This document shows, one piece after another, positions 44,115 through 55,565 of a stretch of 64,000 nt of DNA. This stretch comes from Nemertoderma westbladi. Lineage: Eukaryota > Xenacoelomorpha > Nemertodermatida > Nemertodermatidae. The position numbers and the translations under genes were made by a program. Below the pieces are notes generated by a model, which had not been told where the DNA came from, searched no databases, and worked only from the letters and a program-made list of their open reading frames with translations. Position 1 is the stretch's first letter. Each line of letters opens with the position of its first letter. The stretch covers positions 1 through 64,000 of the forward strand of contig JAUCBJ010005701.1 of NCBI GenBank assembly GCA_032718475.1, in the 5' to 3' direction.

Positions 44115-44996
44115 GTCGAAGGTGCGAATGAGACGAAGGTCCGAATGGGACGAAGGTCCGTAAGTGGCCGTCTGGTCGCTTTTTTTCGGAGCTACGTCCT
44201 GTTCGGACCTCTGTCCTGTTCGGACCTTCGTCCTGGGTGTCTACGGTCAAGGACTCTGTACTTTATACAGTAGAGGACAAGTTTTGTATGCGCCAATGGC
44301 AACAAACATTAGTTAACCCTATTAGTAGCCTACCGCCTACCTGGCTACAAAATTTTGTACAAATATAAAAATACCGGAGGTGTCGATGTGAGCTATCCCC
44401 CCCCCCCCCTAAAATCTACAAATTTAAACGAAAACGTCTGATTTTTTTTTGTTTGCGCTTAGATTTCACTAGTCTGAATCACACCGAAAAAAAATATCGA
44501 TAAAATTTACTAAGATGGTTGGTTATTTTTCAGCACCAAAATTTCAAGTAGTGAACAATTTTCAAAAAATTTGAAAGTTGCAATTTTCAGCTAATCTTTT
44601 TCCAATACAGGTTTTCTGGGGCGATGAATACATTGGAAATATTTAAAATTGATCTAATTACCATAAATGGCAATTTTAGTCCTCTACGTAGGCAAAAAAT
44701 GAAAAAAACAAGTAACCAGCATTTTCAGTTTGAACACAACATTTTTACTCACTTATACGACGATGCTATAAAATCACATTTTCATGTTTTCTGAGGCGCT
44801 GATCTTCCCCTGTCTCAACAAATCAGTAACAAATTTGTATGTCACAATAATTCACCCCCCCCCCCCCCTCGCCACGTAAATATTATCTTAGCATCATGCT
44901 TTGTCGGACCTTCGTCCTGTTGTTTCGGACCTTCGTCTTGGTGTTTCGGACCTCCGTCCCATTCGGACCTTCGTCCCATTCGGGCGTTCGTCCTGG
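44115..44996. repeat. Region bounded by clusters of GGACGAAGGTCCG motifs
   Basis: Left cluster (44115-44236): GGGACGAAGGTCCG copies on one strand, then CGGACCTTCGTCC on the other. Right cluster (44902-44996): five copies of CGGAC(C)TTCGTCC(CATT) on the plus strand. The clusters are mostly inverted relative to each other and enclose AT-rich DNA with two C tracts (44397-44409 and 44855-44868). This could be a foldback element, but no target duplication was found. Confidence 0.5.
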
Positions 44997-46344
44997 AACC
45001 ATTTTTCCATGTTTGTAATTGTAATCTTTTCCCAGAAAGCTGTCTGCCAGAGTGAGACATCTTTTTTATACAAATCGATTTCAACGCCAGTAGGAGCATT
45101 GCTGCATTGTGCGTGTGCGACATGTTATGCAGCTCACATTCCAACGATCGATGGAAAACCACCAATCAATGGAAAATGAAACCGCACATCAACAATTTCA
45201 GGTTATTAACATTCTAAAGTATGCAGGACGGCCTCACTACGAGTAAAGTGATTGGTTTATTTATGGTTGTCACTATTATTTTAATGACGTGACAACAGTT
45301 TCCACTTATAGTTATTGATCAATGCGCCGTACACCATAACGCATAGTCAATGATAGGGTGCAATTTTGAAATTATACAACCCAATAAGGCACGATTGATT
45401 GTTGAAAAATTTCAATCTCCATTTCTCCTTTTGGGATGTTTGCTCTGTGTGTCGTTCTCCTATATTTCAGTAGATGCTAGGATATATGAAATTCCAGATA
45501 TTAATGTAACGGCACAGCTAGATAATCTGTTCATCGGATATTCAAAACCACAGTATAGCTAGCACCGCAGCACTATTGATTATATATAAAGCGTCGACTC
45601 ACTGAAAATATTGATAGAAGAGGTTTCCTAATTAGGTCGCGCGTTGTAGCAGGTGCATCTACTTCCCACGAGTACACCACAGCAGTGTCACAATGTCCTC
45701 GTTGCTGGTAATATATACATACATTTCATACATACCGAATAATGGAAGTTGCATATCAGCATTATGGAGTAGAAGCAGAACCATTTCATTTTGATTGTGG
45801 GATGTCCAATAAATATTTCGCTTTAACATTTTTTTTTATAATCAAAAGCTTATATATAGAAAGACATAAACTCAATTAAATGGCCACACAACGCAATACT
45901 TCCTGTATCATGTTTTGTATATGGCATTATACACTATAATGCCACTTCCACGAAAATAAGGGACCATGCCTAGATAATGTTATTAGCCTACATCATATGA
46001 CGCCGCCTATGCAAATCTACAGCCATGCAAATTTCAAAGTCCTTTGATTCATCAATACCAGTGTATATTATTAAACGCTCTAGAAATGGCAAATCTTCCT
46101 TATCACAAGTTCTACAAGTATCTCCCTATCTGCATAGAACAAGATCACGATGAACAGTTTGATCTATTTTATGACATAAGTGCCTGGAACGATGCATCCA
46201 TTATGCTTGTAGCTGCTTGTCATTTAGAAATGACAGTATAGTTTTATGGTAGTAAAATGTATTGTGGCACATCAAAAACGGTTATATGACCAAAAACATT
46301 GTGGAGCATTCCATGTAGTACATGGTACAGTTCAATGCAACCAC
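44997..46344. other. Unassigned AT-rich region
   Basis: Two short ORFs are present. The one at 45350-45562 (70 codons) has a hydrophobic stretch, PFLLLGCLLCVSFSYISV; the one at 46044-46241 is 65 codons. Neither has a recognisable family or supporting splice or promoter signals, so I do not call them genes. Confidence 0.35.
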
Positions 46345-46610
46345 ATGTAGTGATTGCATTGAATTCACATCTCCCGTAGGTCGTGGGTTCGATCCTCACA
46401 TGGGCCAGGGCAGTTTTCGTTTCGGCACGAATGCTTTAAAGGGACCAGCCAGGGCGCATCTCTGCCTTGCATCCTTAAGTGGTAGCTAAATGAGTACTGG
46501 AGTTTCCTCTGGGGAGTGAAGTTCTGGGGGGACCGCACTGGAAATAAGTCGTCAGACTTTGTGCGTAATCCCTGGCCTAGCGGCCGAAGAAAATTAACTT
46601 TACTTTACTT
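46345..46610 (+). mobile_element. tRNA-derived SINE (family 2), nearly full length
   Basis: GGGTTCGATCC at 46385-46395 is a near-perfect B-box; the A-box region (GTAGTGATTGCATTG) is weaker. The body has CATCCTTAAGTGGTAGCTAA, TGAGTACTGG, GGGGGGACCGCACTGG and TTGTGCGTAATCCCTGGCC, followed by a TTTACTTTACTTT tail. The remnant at 12587-12705 is the same family. Confidence 0.75.
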
Positions 46611-47077
46611 TTATCTTGTCTATGTAGCCTACATATACAGAAATAATTGCTTTCTTTTGCAGTAGTAGTTCAGCTATATGCTGTTCAGTGAAGAAGTGTG
46701 GGAAATTTCCATGCTTTGACACTTTATTTCTTGATCTGCTATTCCGGAAGTTTATTCACAAATTCTCATAAAATATTATTGGTAGAAAACACACAAACGA
46801 GATTAGATTTGCCTAGTAAATCACCTCATGTTTGATAAAAGATGAGCTAACGTATTCACGTTATACCATTCTTACTTACTTAGTTTATCCTGTTAATAAA
46901 TGTGTTAGACATGAGAATTAAAAGCTTCATCAAAACCCATCCAATATCAGATTCACTAAGTGAGATTGTTACAAACCTGAAATCTTATATTACAGACAGA
47001 TAATGAAAGTAATTGATAACAAAGATATTTTAAGAAGGCAGTAGTTGGGACTTGTTGCAATGTTGCAATGCTTTACT
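46611..47077. other. Spacer
   Basis: AT-rich; nothing recognised. Confidence 0.4.
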
Positions 47078-47912
47078 GTTGACGGTGACACAGAACCATT
47101 TGAAGTATTATGGGGAGTCCTCCAGGGAGACACACTTGCGCCATTCTTATTCATAATTGTGGTTGACTATGTTCTACGCATGTCCTTAGATCATCATAAT
47201 GATGATGAGGTGATGGTAACTATACCTACTGGCCCCAGAAGTCGAGGAAATCCTGCCAAGTACCTAACTGGTCTAGACTTTGCTGATGACTTAGGAGTAC
47301 TCTCAGAATCACTAGAGGGAGCCCAACGGCTCCTCAGCTCATTAGAACATGCTGCTTCTAGTCTTGGTCTTTTATTAACTCCAGAAAGACCAAAATTTTG
47401 ACAGTTAACTTTGAAAGTCCTCAGCAAGTCTCTGACCGGATGAGCATAAGCTCAAAGGATGGTATGCTTGAGCATGTGGACGGACGACTTCTGTTACCTG
47501 GGATCATGGATCAGGAAGTCAGGTGAGAACCTTCGAATACGTAAGGGAAAGGCATGGGCAGCCTTGAACAGGCTTTCCAGGATCTGGAAGTCGCATATAG
47601 AATTCATCGGAAACTTAAGGTCCGATTATTTAGATTGTTAGAGGTAGTAGTTCCAGTAGGCTCCTCTATGGGAGTTTATGCTGGGCTCTAACTGCTGAGG
47701 ACACCAAAACTCTGGATGGCACATTCACAAGAATGCTACGCCGGGTTCATTGTGTCAAGTACAATGCGGTCTCATGGAATCAATAAGCATGGTGGAGAGC
47801 CCTTGACTTTCTTGAGACGCATCTTAAAGGACACTGGCCTTGAAGATGCGGATGATCTAGCAAATGTCATGGGTGATAGGGAGTTCTGGAGGCGCAACTT
47901 TATCGACTAGTA
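47078..47912 (+). mobile_element. Internal fragment of a LINE B copy
   Basis: Starts at TVDGDTEPFEVLWGVLQGDT, runs through LDFADDLGVLS, shifts frame near 47400, 47480 and 47640, and ends in GDREFWRRNF. About 200 bases of the C-terminal coding region are deleted near 47765. Both ends of the element are missing. Confidence 0.87.
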
Positions 47913-48576
47913 TCTATATTCAAGGTGTAATTTGGACAACATCTAAATATGCGAAGTAGTTAATATATCTATTACCTGTTCACAACAAAAGTTGAAAAGG
48001 TACTCGTGGTATTAGAGAAGTTAAGTGAACTTTGCTATTTTAACATCTGCCAACATAATTGCTATAAATCTACCCTAGGATGTAAAACCCTAAATATGAC
48101 AAACCTAAACCAATAATTATAAATAACATTTGTATTTGACAAATATTGTATTTACTTTATTTGTTTTCTTTCCCCATAAACCCAGTTGATCTACACCATG
48201 TGATAAATAATAATTATTTCTAAAGGTTTATGGCAATTACTATGGCATTTAACAGCTGCTCCACATTACCCCAAGACCATGGATAACTGTCACAAAGGAA
48301 TAAAACCGGATAACTTAATTCATTCATTTTTTCTTCAATCACTTGTTTATGTTTTTTTTAGCTAATGTTTATACAATGCTATTAGTGGAATAAATCCATT
48401 AAAATAAGGTTATTGTTGATTGGATGGCAGTGATTGCATTATTATTTCTGAATTGAAAATTTTCTTTCTATGATTAAATTATTTTTATTATCCGTACTGT
48501 GTGATTGATTTATTAGCTCAGATGACAGCTGCTCTGCTACAAATTGCTGCATTATATATTTTATGGAAGGAATCGG
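47913..48576. other. Spacer
   Basis: AT-rich; nothing recognised. Confidence 0.4.
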
Positions 48577-48580
48577 TTAA

Positions 48581-50264
48581 GGGGAGATGGAACCCTTAGA
48601 TTTTCCCATACAAACGCCTTTTTAACAAATGCCCCGTTTTCTCCAGAACTACCAGGTCGATTTTTATGAAATTTGGTATGCTATTAAAGTAGCCACTCCG
48701 CCAGACCTGGAACCTAAAAAAATTCGAAATTTTCGAATTTTTTGTATTATTTTTCATATTTTTGAAAAAAGGGTCAAAAATTTGGGATTTTTTCCTAAAA
48801 TACAAAGAATAATGATGAGTTAACTATGATATTAGAGGTTCCAGTTATGCGCCACACCGCCATGGATCACGTGTCAAAATTTCAAGAAATTTCATCGAGC
48901 CGTTCTCGAGATAATGGGGCATTTGTAACCAAAATAACATGAAAAATTGAAGTAGGAGAAAAATGCATTCAAAGTTTTCAAACCTTCCCGCCAATTTTTA
49001 TAAATGGGAGAATTTTCATGCATACCATTATTGTCAAATTTTGAAAGGACATTTTTTCTAACAAAAATTAAAACTTTCGCTATGGGTTTTTCCTGTTCAG
49101 TGATTTCATTTCCGCTGTTAGTTTTCACGATTGACGGATTCTAGTCTGTCTGTCCGTCTGTCTGTCTTTTGGTTTGTCCGTCAAAATATAAAAAAGCATA
49201 CAAAACTCAAATAAAATTTTCTTATGGGGTTTTCCTGGTCTGTGACTCCATTTCCAATGTCAGTTTTCACGATTGACGGATGACGGATTCTACTATGTCT
49301 GTCCGTCCATTCTGTCTGTCTTTTGGTCTGTCCGTCAAAATTTAAAAAAGCACACAAAAACTAAATAAAATTTTGTTATGGGGTTATTCTGGTCTGTGAT
49401 TTCGTTTCCAATGTCAGTTTTCACTATTGATGGATTCTAGTATGTCTGTCCGTCCATTCTGTCTGTCTTTTGGTGTGTCCGTCAAATTTAAAAAAGCACA
49501 CAACACCTAAATAAAATTTTGCTATGGGGGTTTCCCGGTCTGTGATGTCATTTCCTATGTCTGTTTTCACTATTAATGGATTCTAGTACGTCTCTCCGTC
49601 AATTCTGTCTGTCATTTGGTCTGTCCTTGACGGACAGACCAAATGACAGACAGACAGACAGGCGGACAGACAGGACGAATAATCCGCAAATCCTAGAAAC
49701 AGATACCAGAAACGAAATCGCAGACCAGAAAAACCCCATAGCAAAATTTTTAGTTAGGTCTGGTGTATTTTTTATATTTTGACAGACAGACTAAAAAGAC
49801 CGACAGACGGACAGATAGGACTAGACTCCATAAATTGTAGAAACTGATACCAGAAACGATATCATAGACCAGAAAAACCCCATAGCAATATCTTTAGTTA
49901 GGTCTGGTGTATTTTTTTATATTTTGACAGACAGACTAAAAGGACAGACAGACAGACAGACGGACAGATAGGACTAGACTCAATAAATTTTAGAAACAGA
50001 TACCATAAATGAAATCTCAGACCAGGAAAACCCCATAGCCAAAAGTTTTAGCTAAATGTAGTGAGATTTTTTACACTCTATTTTCACAAACAGACAAAAA
50101 ACAGACTAACCGACAAACAGACAGAGTTTCAAGCGGTTTGGGCTCATGCTATGGTTTTAAAGTGTCAATATCCATAATCTACGGAAAATTGTGATCTTAA
50201 ACAACTGAAAAAAAAAATCTCAAAAATTTTATTTTTTTGAAAATTTTAAGGGTTCCATCTCCCC
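48581..50264. mobile_element. Foldback element with TTAA target sites
   Basis: GGGGAGATGGAACCCTTA at 48581-48598 and its exact inverse at 50247-50264 are each flanked by TTAA (48577-48580 and 50265-50268). TTAA duplication is typical of piggyBac and Kolobok elements; a GGGG start is unlike the CCC start of piggyBac, so Kolobok is the better guess. Inside, four units of about 145 bases with GGATTCTA..TCTGTCYGTC (from about 49130) face three inverted units (49660-50130). They meet at a hairpin with 23-base arms (49604-49626 and 49632-49654) and a 5-base loop. No transposase is visible. Confidence 0.82.
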
Positions 50265-50268
50265 TTAA

Positions 50269-52816
50269 AGAATAGTCCCGATCAGAATAGTAACCATAGT
50301 ACCGGTAGTTTAGTGAGCACTGAGTAGAGTACTGATCATATGGTTTGCATTACTATTCTATTATATTTCGTTTCAATGGGCCTTTATGTATCTTTGTGTG
50401 ACAATGATGTGCCTCATCTTTACATTCTACAATCCTTTCTTATTAATTAATAATAAGAATAAGAAGAAAAATAGGAGAATAAGAAAAAAGAAAATAATAA
50501 TAATAATATATTATATAAAATTATGAATCTGAATCTATTTATATCCCTTAGGCCAATAATATAAGAAACAATTGATTACTCGATCTGGTACGGTAGCATC
50601 AGAAAAGCAAGTAGCAATACATAGATTTCGTACTGTAGTAACAATGAAGAAAATATAATTATGTAGCATCATCATAGTTCGATAAAATACCAAACATATA
50701 ATTAAAATTAAAAATATCATGCGTTATATAGGCACTATGTTGTTGTTACTCACTGTGAGAGTGATTTTGTGATAATTGGGAATATGAGTAGGTGATAATT
50801 GCATCGTCCTTCGGTCCACCCAGGTTGTAATCTCAGAGTAAGTAGGCGTGGGGCGATATGGGACTAGAGTGTGGAGCTATGAATTAGTGCATATAATGTG
50901 GTGAAAACCATGGATAGTGTATGAATCGGGATGCAAGGTTCCGAAACTTGTCATTGGATTCTGTCAAACCAGCTAGCTTCCCTGGCGTTAAACCGTGATT
51001 GAACGGAAAATGAATTTGAATTTTCTTTAATTTTTTTTGTTACGTATTGTTTGTTAGTTTAAGGTTAAGGTAAACGATGACCATAATAATAACTTGTTTC
51101 TTTAAGAAATGAATAAACTGGCCTGTTTTTGGTATATTTATGTAAACTGAAAGTTATTTTGAGAAAAGTAGATGTTTGATGTTAAGGTGGCCAGATTTCA
51201 GATTTATATGAAACCCTAGTATTAATAACTGGTAGACTTTCATATTGATTGATATGTATGCTATTACAAGAGATAGGAATGTTTTCTTTACGACTAACAT
51301 GCTCTTCCAAGGTGTTTACATTTTATCGACTTTTTTATATTCTGGGGTGAAAATTTACAATAAAAAGGCGCTTTTCAAAATATTATTTCTATTTCGAAGT
51401 CATGCTTTTTAAAAGTGTTGGTGCTTTCAAACTGCTTGGGTATCGAATCGAGTAGTATAAACGTTTTTGAATGATTGCCAGTCTCCTGTGGTTTTGATTA
51501 GCAGATGGTTGCATAAACGCAGACCTGTCAATCACTGCAGGCTAGTACAGTAGTTATTGAAAAATTGTAATTGGAGCATATGGGAGTGGTTCTATAGCTG
51601 TTATTCCACTAATAGCTGAAAGGACGAGGACTGGGAAAGTATATATACCAGTAGTATTATTGATTTGCTTGATACTGTACATCACATTGTAAAGATTTTC
51701 CTTATATTGAGTTACTAAATCCTGTCACATCTGGTATTACAGAAGGATCTCTGATTGACTGTTTCTGTATATATTATTGATGTACCTCAAGGCCTTTTTA
51801 TATAAGAAATAAATTTCATCTGGCATTTCGCCACCTAATATCTAATACTTATTGTAGAGCCATATTGGACAAAACCTACTGATTCTTAAATTGGAATTAA
51901 ATAAATGTCATGTGACACCTTTAGAGTCACTAAAGCATGACTTCAACCTTCTGTGTGATTTATGATTTCTGTCCTCGTAAATTTGTCTCACCTGGAATTA
52001 GGTTTTATATATATATACCTGCAATACGTCACTATGTACAAAACAATCATTTTGGAGAACTCCCCCCCCCCCCCCCCATGATCGATAAATAACCCCATAT
52101 ATTTATATAAAAGCAGCACAGGTGATAACAATATTGTTACAGTCTTTATCTCAATTAGGTATATAGGAACGGTACCAGTATAATTCGTTTACTACCATTA
52201 TTGTACCTGCACGCATAAGTAACCTACTGTAGTTTTGTGACTTTTGTTTATTTTTTTGGTTGGGACGACGAATTGGCAATCAGCAATTCTCAACAACAAC
52301 AATAACAATAACAACAACAACAACAATGACAGGGTTCGTCAATTTTTATGTTGCAAATCGGCTCATTTGAACTAACAAGCCATATTGTATAAGTGACTCT
52401 TGCTAATGCAACTAATCTAAAGTTTAGACTGATTAATTATATATATAATAATGGAAGTTTATAAAAATAAATAATAATTTATTGATATTTTAAATATAAT
52501 TATTATTTCTTGTATGTTTTAGTGATTTTTGAATTTTCTGTTTATTTCTATTGGTCCATTCACCGCATACCGGTATATACTTATATGATTACTGTATTAC
52601 TACTGAACTGAACTTGAATGTTTACTTAGAAATTTGATTTTTCAATATATTATTGATGTGACAATAATCTGACATTCGATCTATGCATCACACATAATAA
52701 ATATATAGTTTGACAGCACTGCGTGGCTTGGGAATATATATGAATCATTGCAAAACATTATAGATCATTGTCAACGCTTACTGTTTGTTCCTTGCGAAAC
52801 TAATGTCTAGAATATT
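50269..52816. other. Unassigned AT-rich region
   Basis: Includes A/T-rich microsatellites near 50440-50520, a 16-base C tract (52062-52077) and a (CAA)n run at 52286-52326. The end of this stretch has CTAAT followed by GTCTAG at 52800-52809, a possible branch site and splice acceptor just before the next ORF. Confidence 0.4.
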
Positions 52817-53092
52817 ATGGATGATTACACAAGCACTCGGTCAAACACACCCAACCATCTTTCTGAATGGCTGATTGAGTTGTTCCCCCAGGGCACAAAA
52901 GATGCAAGAAAAGGAATGTTTGCGGCTTTACTTAGCAGTTCTATGTTTTTCGCTGCATTGCTTCTAATTATGTTCGTCATGGTAACCGCCATGGTCTGCA
53001 GGTTCTGTTGCCAGAAACGTTATTACGAATGCAAGTCGTCACAAAGCGACGAATTCAAGGAGGTGTTGGTTGATGATTTCTCTAACAGATAG
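52817..53092 (+). CDS. Small single-pass membrane protein, family unknown
   Basis: A 91-codon ORF, ATG at 52817 and TAG at 53090-53092. Residues 1-33 are polar with an amphipathic SEWLIELF piece. Residues 34-61 are a clear membrane span (MFAALLSSSMFFAALLLIMF then VMVTAMVC). RFCCQKR follows directly, with positive charge and cysteines that could be palmitoylated, then an acidic cytoplasmic tail. The charge pattern suggests N-terminus outside. I do not recognise the family. A possible splice acceptor sits 7 bases upstream of the ATG, so this may be the last exon of a gene with upstream exons. The base composition is more coding-like than its neighbours. The stop codon falls in the first degenerate unit of the 36-bp satellite. 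Confidence 0.5.
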   Translation: MDDYTSTRSNTPNHLSEWLIELFPQGTKDARKGMFAALLSSSMFFAALLLIMFVMVTAMVCRFCCQKRYYECKSSQSDEFKEVLVDDFSNR

Positions 53093-54010
53093 TTGTATAG
53101 CATGTACCAGCTATATGGTATATACTAGCTGTATAGCATGTACCAGCTATATGGTATATACTAGCTGTATAGCATGTACCAGCTATATGGTATATACTAG
53201 CTGTATAGCATGTACCAGCTATATGGTATATACTAGCGGTATAGCATGTACCAGCTGCATGGTATATACTAGCTGTTTAGCATGTACCAGCTATATGGTA
53301 AATACTAGCTGTATAGCATGTACCAGCTATATGGTATATACTAGCTGTATAGCATGTACCAGCTATATGGTATATACTAGCTGTATAGCATGTACCAGCT
53401 ATATGGTATATACTAGCAGTATAGCATGTACCGTACCGGCTATATGGTATATACTAGCAGTATAGCATGTACCAGCTATATGGTATATACTAGCTGTATA
53501 GCATGTACCAGCTATATGGTATATACTAGCTGTATAGCATGTACCAGCTATATGGTATATACGAGCTGTTTAACATGTACCAGCTGCATGGTATATACTA
53601 GCTGTTTAGCATGTACCAGCTATATTGTATATACTAGCTGTATAGCATGTACCAGCTATATGGTATATACTAGCTGTATAGCATGTACCAGCTATATAGT
53701 ATATACTAGCTGTATAGCATGTACCAGCTATATGGTATATACTAGCTGTATAGCATGTACCAGCTATATGGTATATACTAGCTGTATAGCATGTACCAGC
53801 TATATGGTATATACTAGCTGTATAGCATGTACCAGCTATATGGTATATTCTAGCTGTATAGCATGTACCAGCTATATGGTATATACTACTAGCTGTATAG
53901 CATGTACCAGCTATATGGTATATATTAGCTGTATAGCATGTACCAGCTATATGGTATGTACTAGCTGTATAGCATACCAGCTATATGGCTTGTACCTGCT
54001 TTATATCATG
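53086..54010. repeat. 36-bp satellite starting at the stop codon of the membrane-protein ORF
   Basis: About 25 copies of GTATAGCATGTACCAGCTAT plus ATGGTATATACTAGCT. Units contain CTAG and several partial palindromes. The right end decays into TTGTACCTGCTTTATATCAT variants. Since 36 is a multiple of 3, open frames of 131 and 212 codons run through it; these are by-products. Confidence 0.96.
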
Positions 54011-54952
54011 TATCACTGTACCTGCGGTATATCATGTATCAGTTTGTTCAGCATGTACCGTTAGTAAAGAATACGCGCTGTATAGCATATCTATCAGCTT
54101 TACAGTAAAGTCGAGCTGTGTACTATATATACGATGTGTGAATATTTCATATTTATTTTTTATACTTTTCATCTTTTTTTCGAACCACCTCACTTAGATA
54201 ATTAAATGCGACCAGTATGTATAGAGTATTATCTTCGATTCAGGGTGTGTTTCATTAAATTTCTTACTTATTTGACTACTAGATTATTTATCTAATAAAT
54301 GTATTGATTTACTTTAAAATCTGTTTCCTGTTGGTTTCCATAGTCAACATTGAGAGATTGAGACGTACTGAACTTTAATTTTGGCTTGCACTTGTTCTTG
54401 GGCACTCTAATTGTTCTTCAAAGACAATTTTATTTATTATGTACATATTAATTAAATTATTTAGCAAACATATATATTTTTAGCGACCGTAACCTTAACG
54501 TTGCATGCAACGTCGCAGAGGTCACTGTTGCTTTTTACTGTGTGGCACTAATTTAGAAGCCTACTGGTAAGGTTTTCTACTTAACTTGCTTTAATAATTA
54601 AATAGTAATTATTACCGCTATATTTAATTATTAATATTTTTCTTATAATTCTAGTTTATTTTCTAACATATTAAAGGAATATCCCAATCGACAGAGTTGT
54701 GACGTCAGAGGTCGTTCTTAGCTTTTCCTTTGGTGTACTGTAACCTAGTAGTACTACACCACCTAGCATATCAATACTAAATTATATTTAATTGTACAAG
54801 TTTTAATACTATTTGCACTTTGTGATGGTGTTATGATTTTGAATTTTATTCCAATATTTACAGTATCGCATACTCTGCAATCCCTCTTATTTATTAGCAT
54901 TACCAAAATATTGAAATCGTGTTTACATATATTATGCTATCAGCTAGCTACT
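54011..54952. other. Unassigned AT-rich region
   Basis: No gene recognised. A similar string, GACGTC/AACGTCGCAGAGGTC..GCTTTT, occurs near 54508 and 54700. Confidence 0.35.
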
Positions 54953-55565
54953 GTGGGGCGAGACACGTAGTCGGCGAGCCTTGGCATACGGTTCATATAG
55001 GGCAAATGGGGCATGTCCGTCTCTCTGTCTGTCCGTCCGTCCGTCTGTCTGGTAAATGTTTGAACGCGAATTTCTCTGCATCGCTGGTTCGGAATTGAAC
55101 CAAAATTAGTAGGTAAGTAGTAGAGAGAAAGTTTAGAAAGTTTGTACAGTTTGGTGAAAAATCATGCAGTCTGACGTCAGCTACGACAGATTATGTGGTT
55201 TTTAGAAAATGTTAAATTTCTCGGGAAGGCCTCATTTTCCTGAGCTGAAATTTTGGTGGCCTGTAGAGAATCATGAAGTCTATCTTTTACGAAATTGAAA
55301 AGTTAAGACATTTAATTGGGGATCCGCTAGAGACTCAGAAGTAATGACATAGGCCTACCGGTACGGTACTGCTGTACAGTGCTGCACTGGTAAGTACGAA
55401 ATTGCAGAATAACAATTTGACACCACCTAGCGGATTAACATATGATTGTATATCGAATGAATACATTTATAGCATGGGATATGGGGTCCAAACTAGACAT
55501 GCCCCATTTGCTCTATATGAACCGTATGCCAAGGCTTGCCGACTACGTGCTGCGCGAAGTCCCCA
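54953..55565. mobile_element. MITE-like element with inverted repeats of more than 50 bases
   Basis: CACGTAGTCGGCGAGCCTTG plus GCATACGGTTCATATAGGGC and AAATGGGGCATGTC (54964-55016) is inverted at 55497-55549 with only a few mismatches. Both arms are bounded outside by GTGGGG-like sequence. The interior has CCGTCCGTCTGTCTG repeats near 55017-55050 and no transposase. The exact ends and target duplication are uncertain. The overlapping ORFs at 55402-55587 and 55442-55720 are not supported as genes. Confidence 0.75.

Noticed and set aside
45350-45562. 70-codon ORF with a signal-like hydrophobic stretch
   Set aside because: The hydrophobic segment is not at the N-terminus and nothing else supports it as a gene.
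53070-54064. ORFs of 131 and 212 codons in the 36-bp satellite
   Set aside because: Translations of a 12-codon tandem unit, overlapping each other in different frames.
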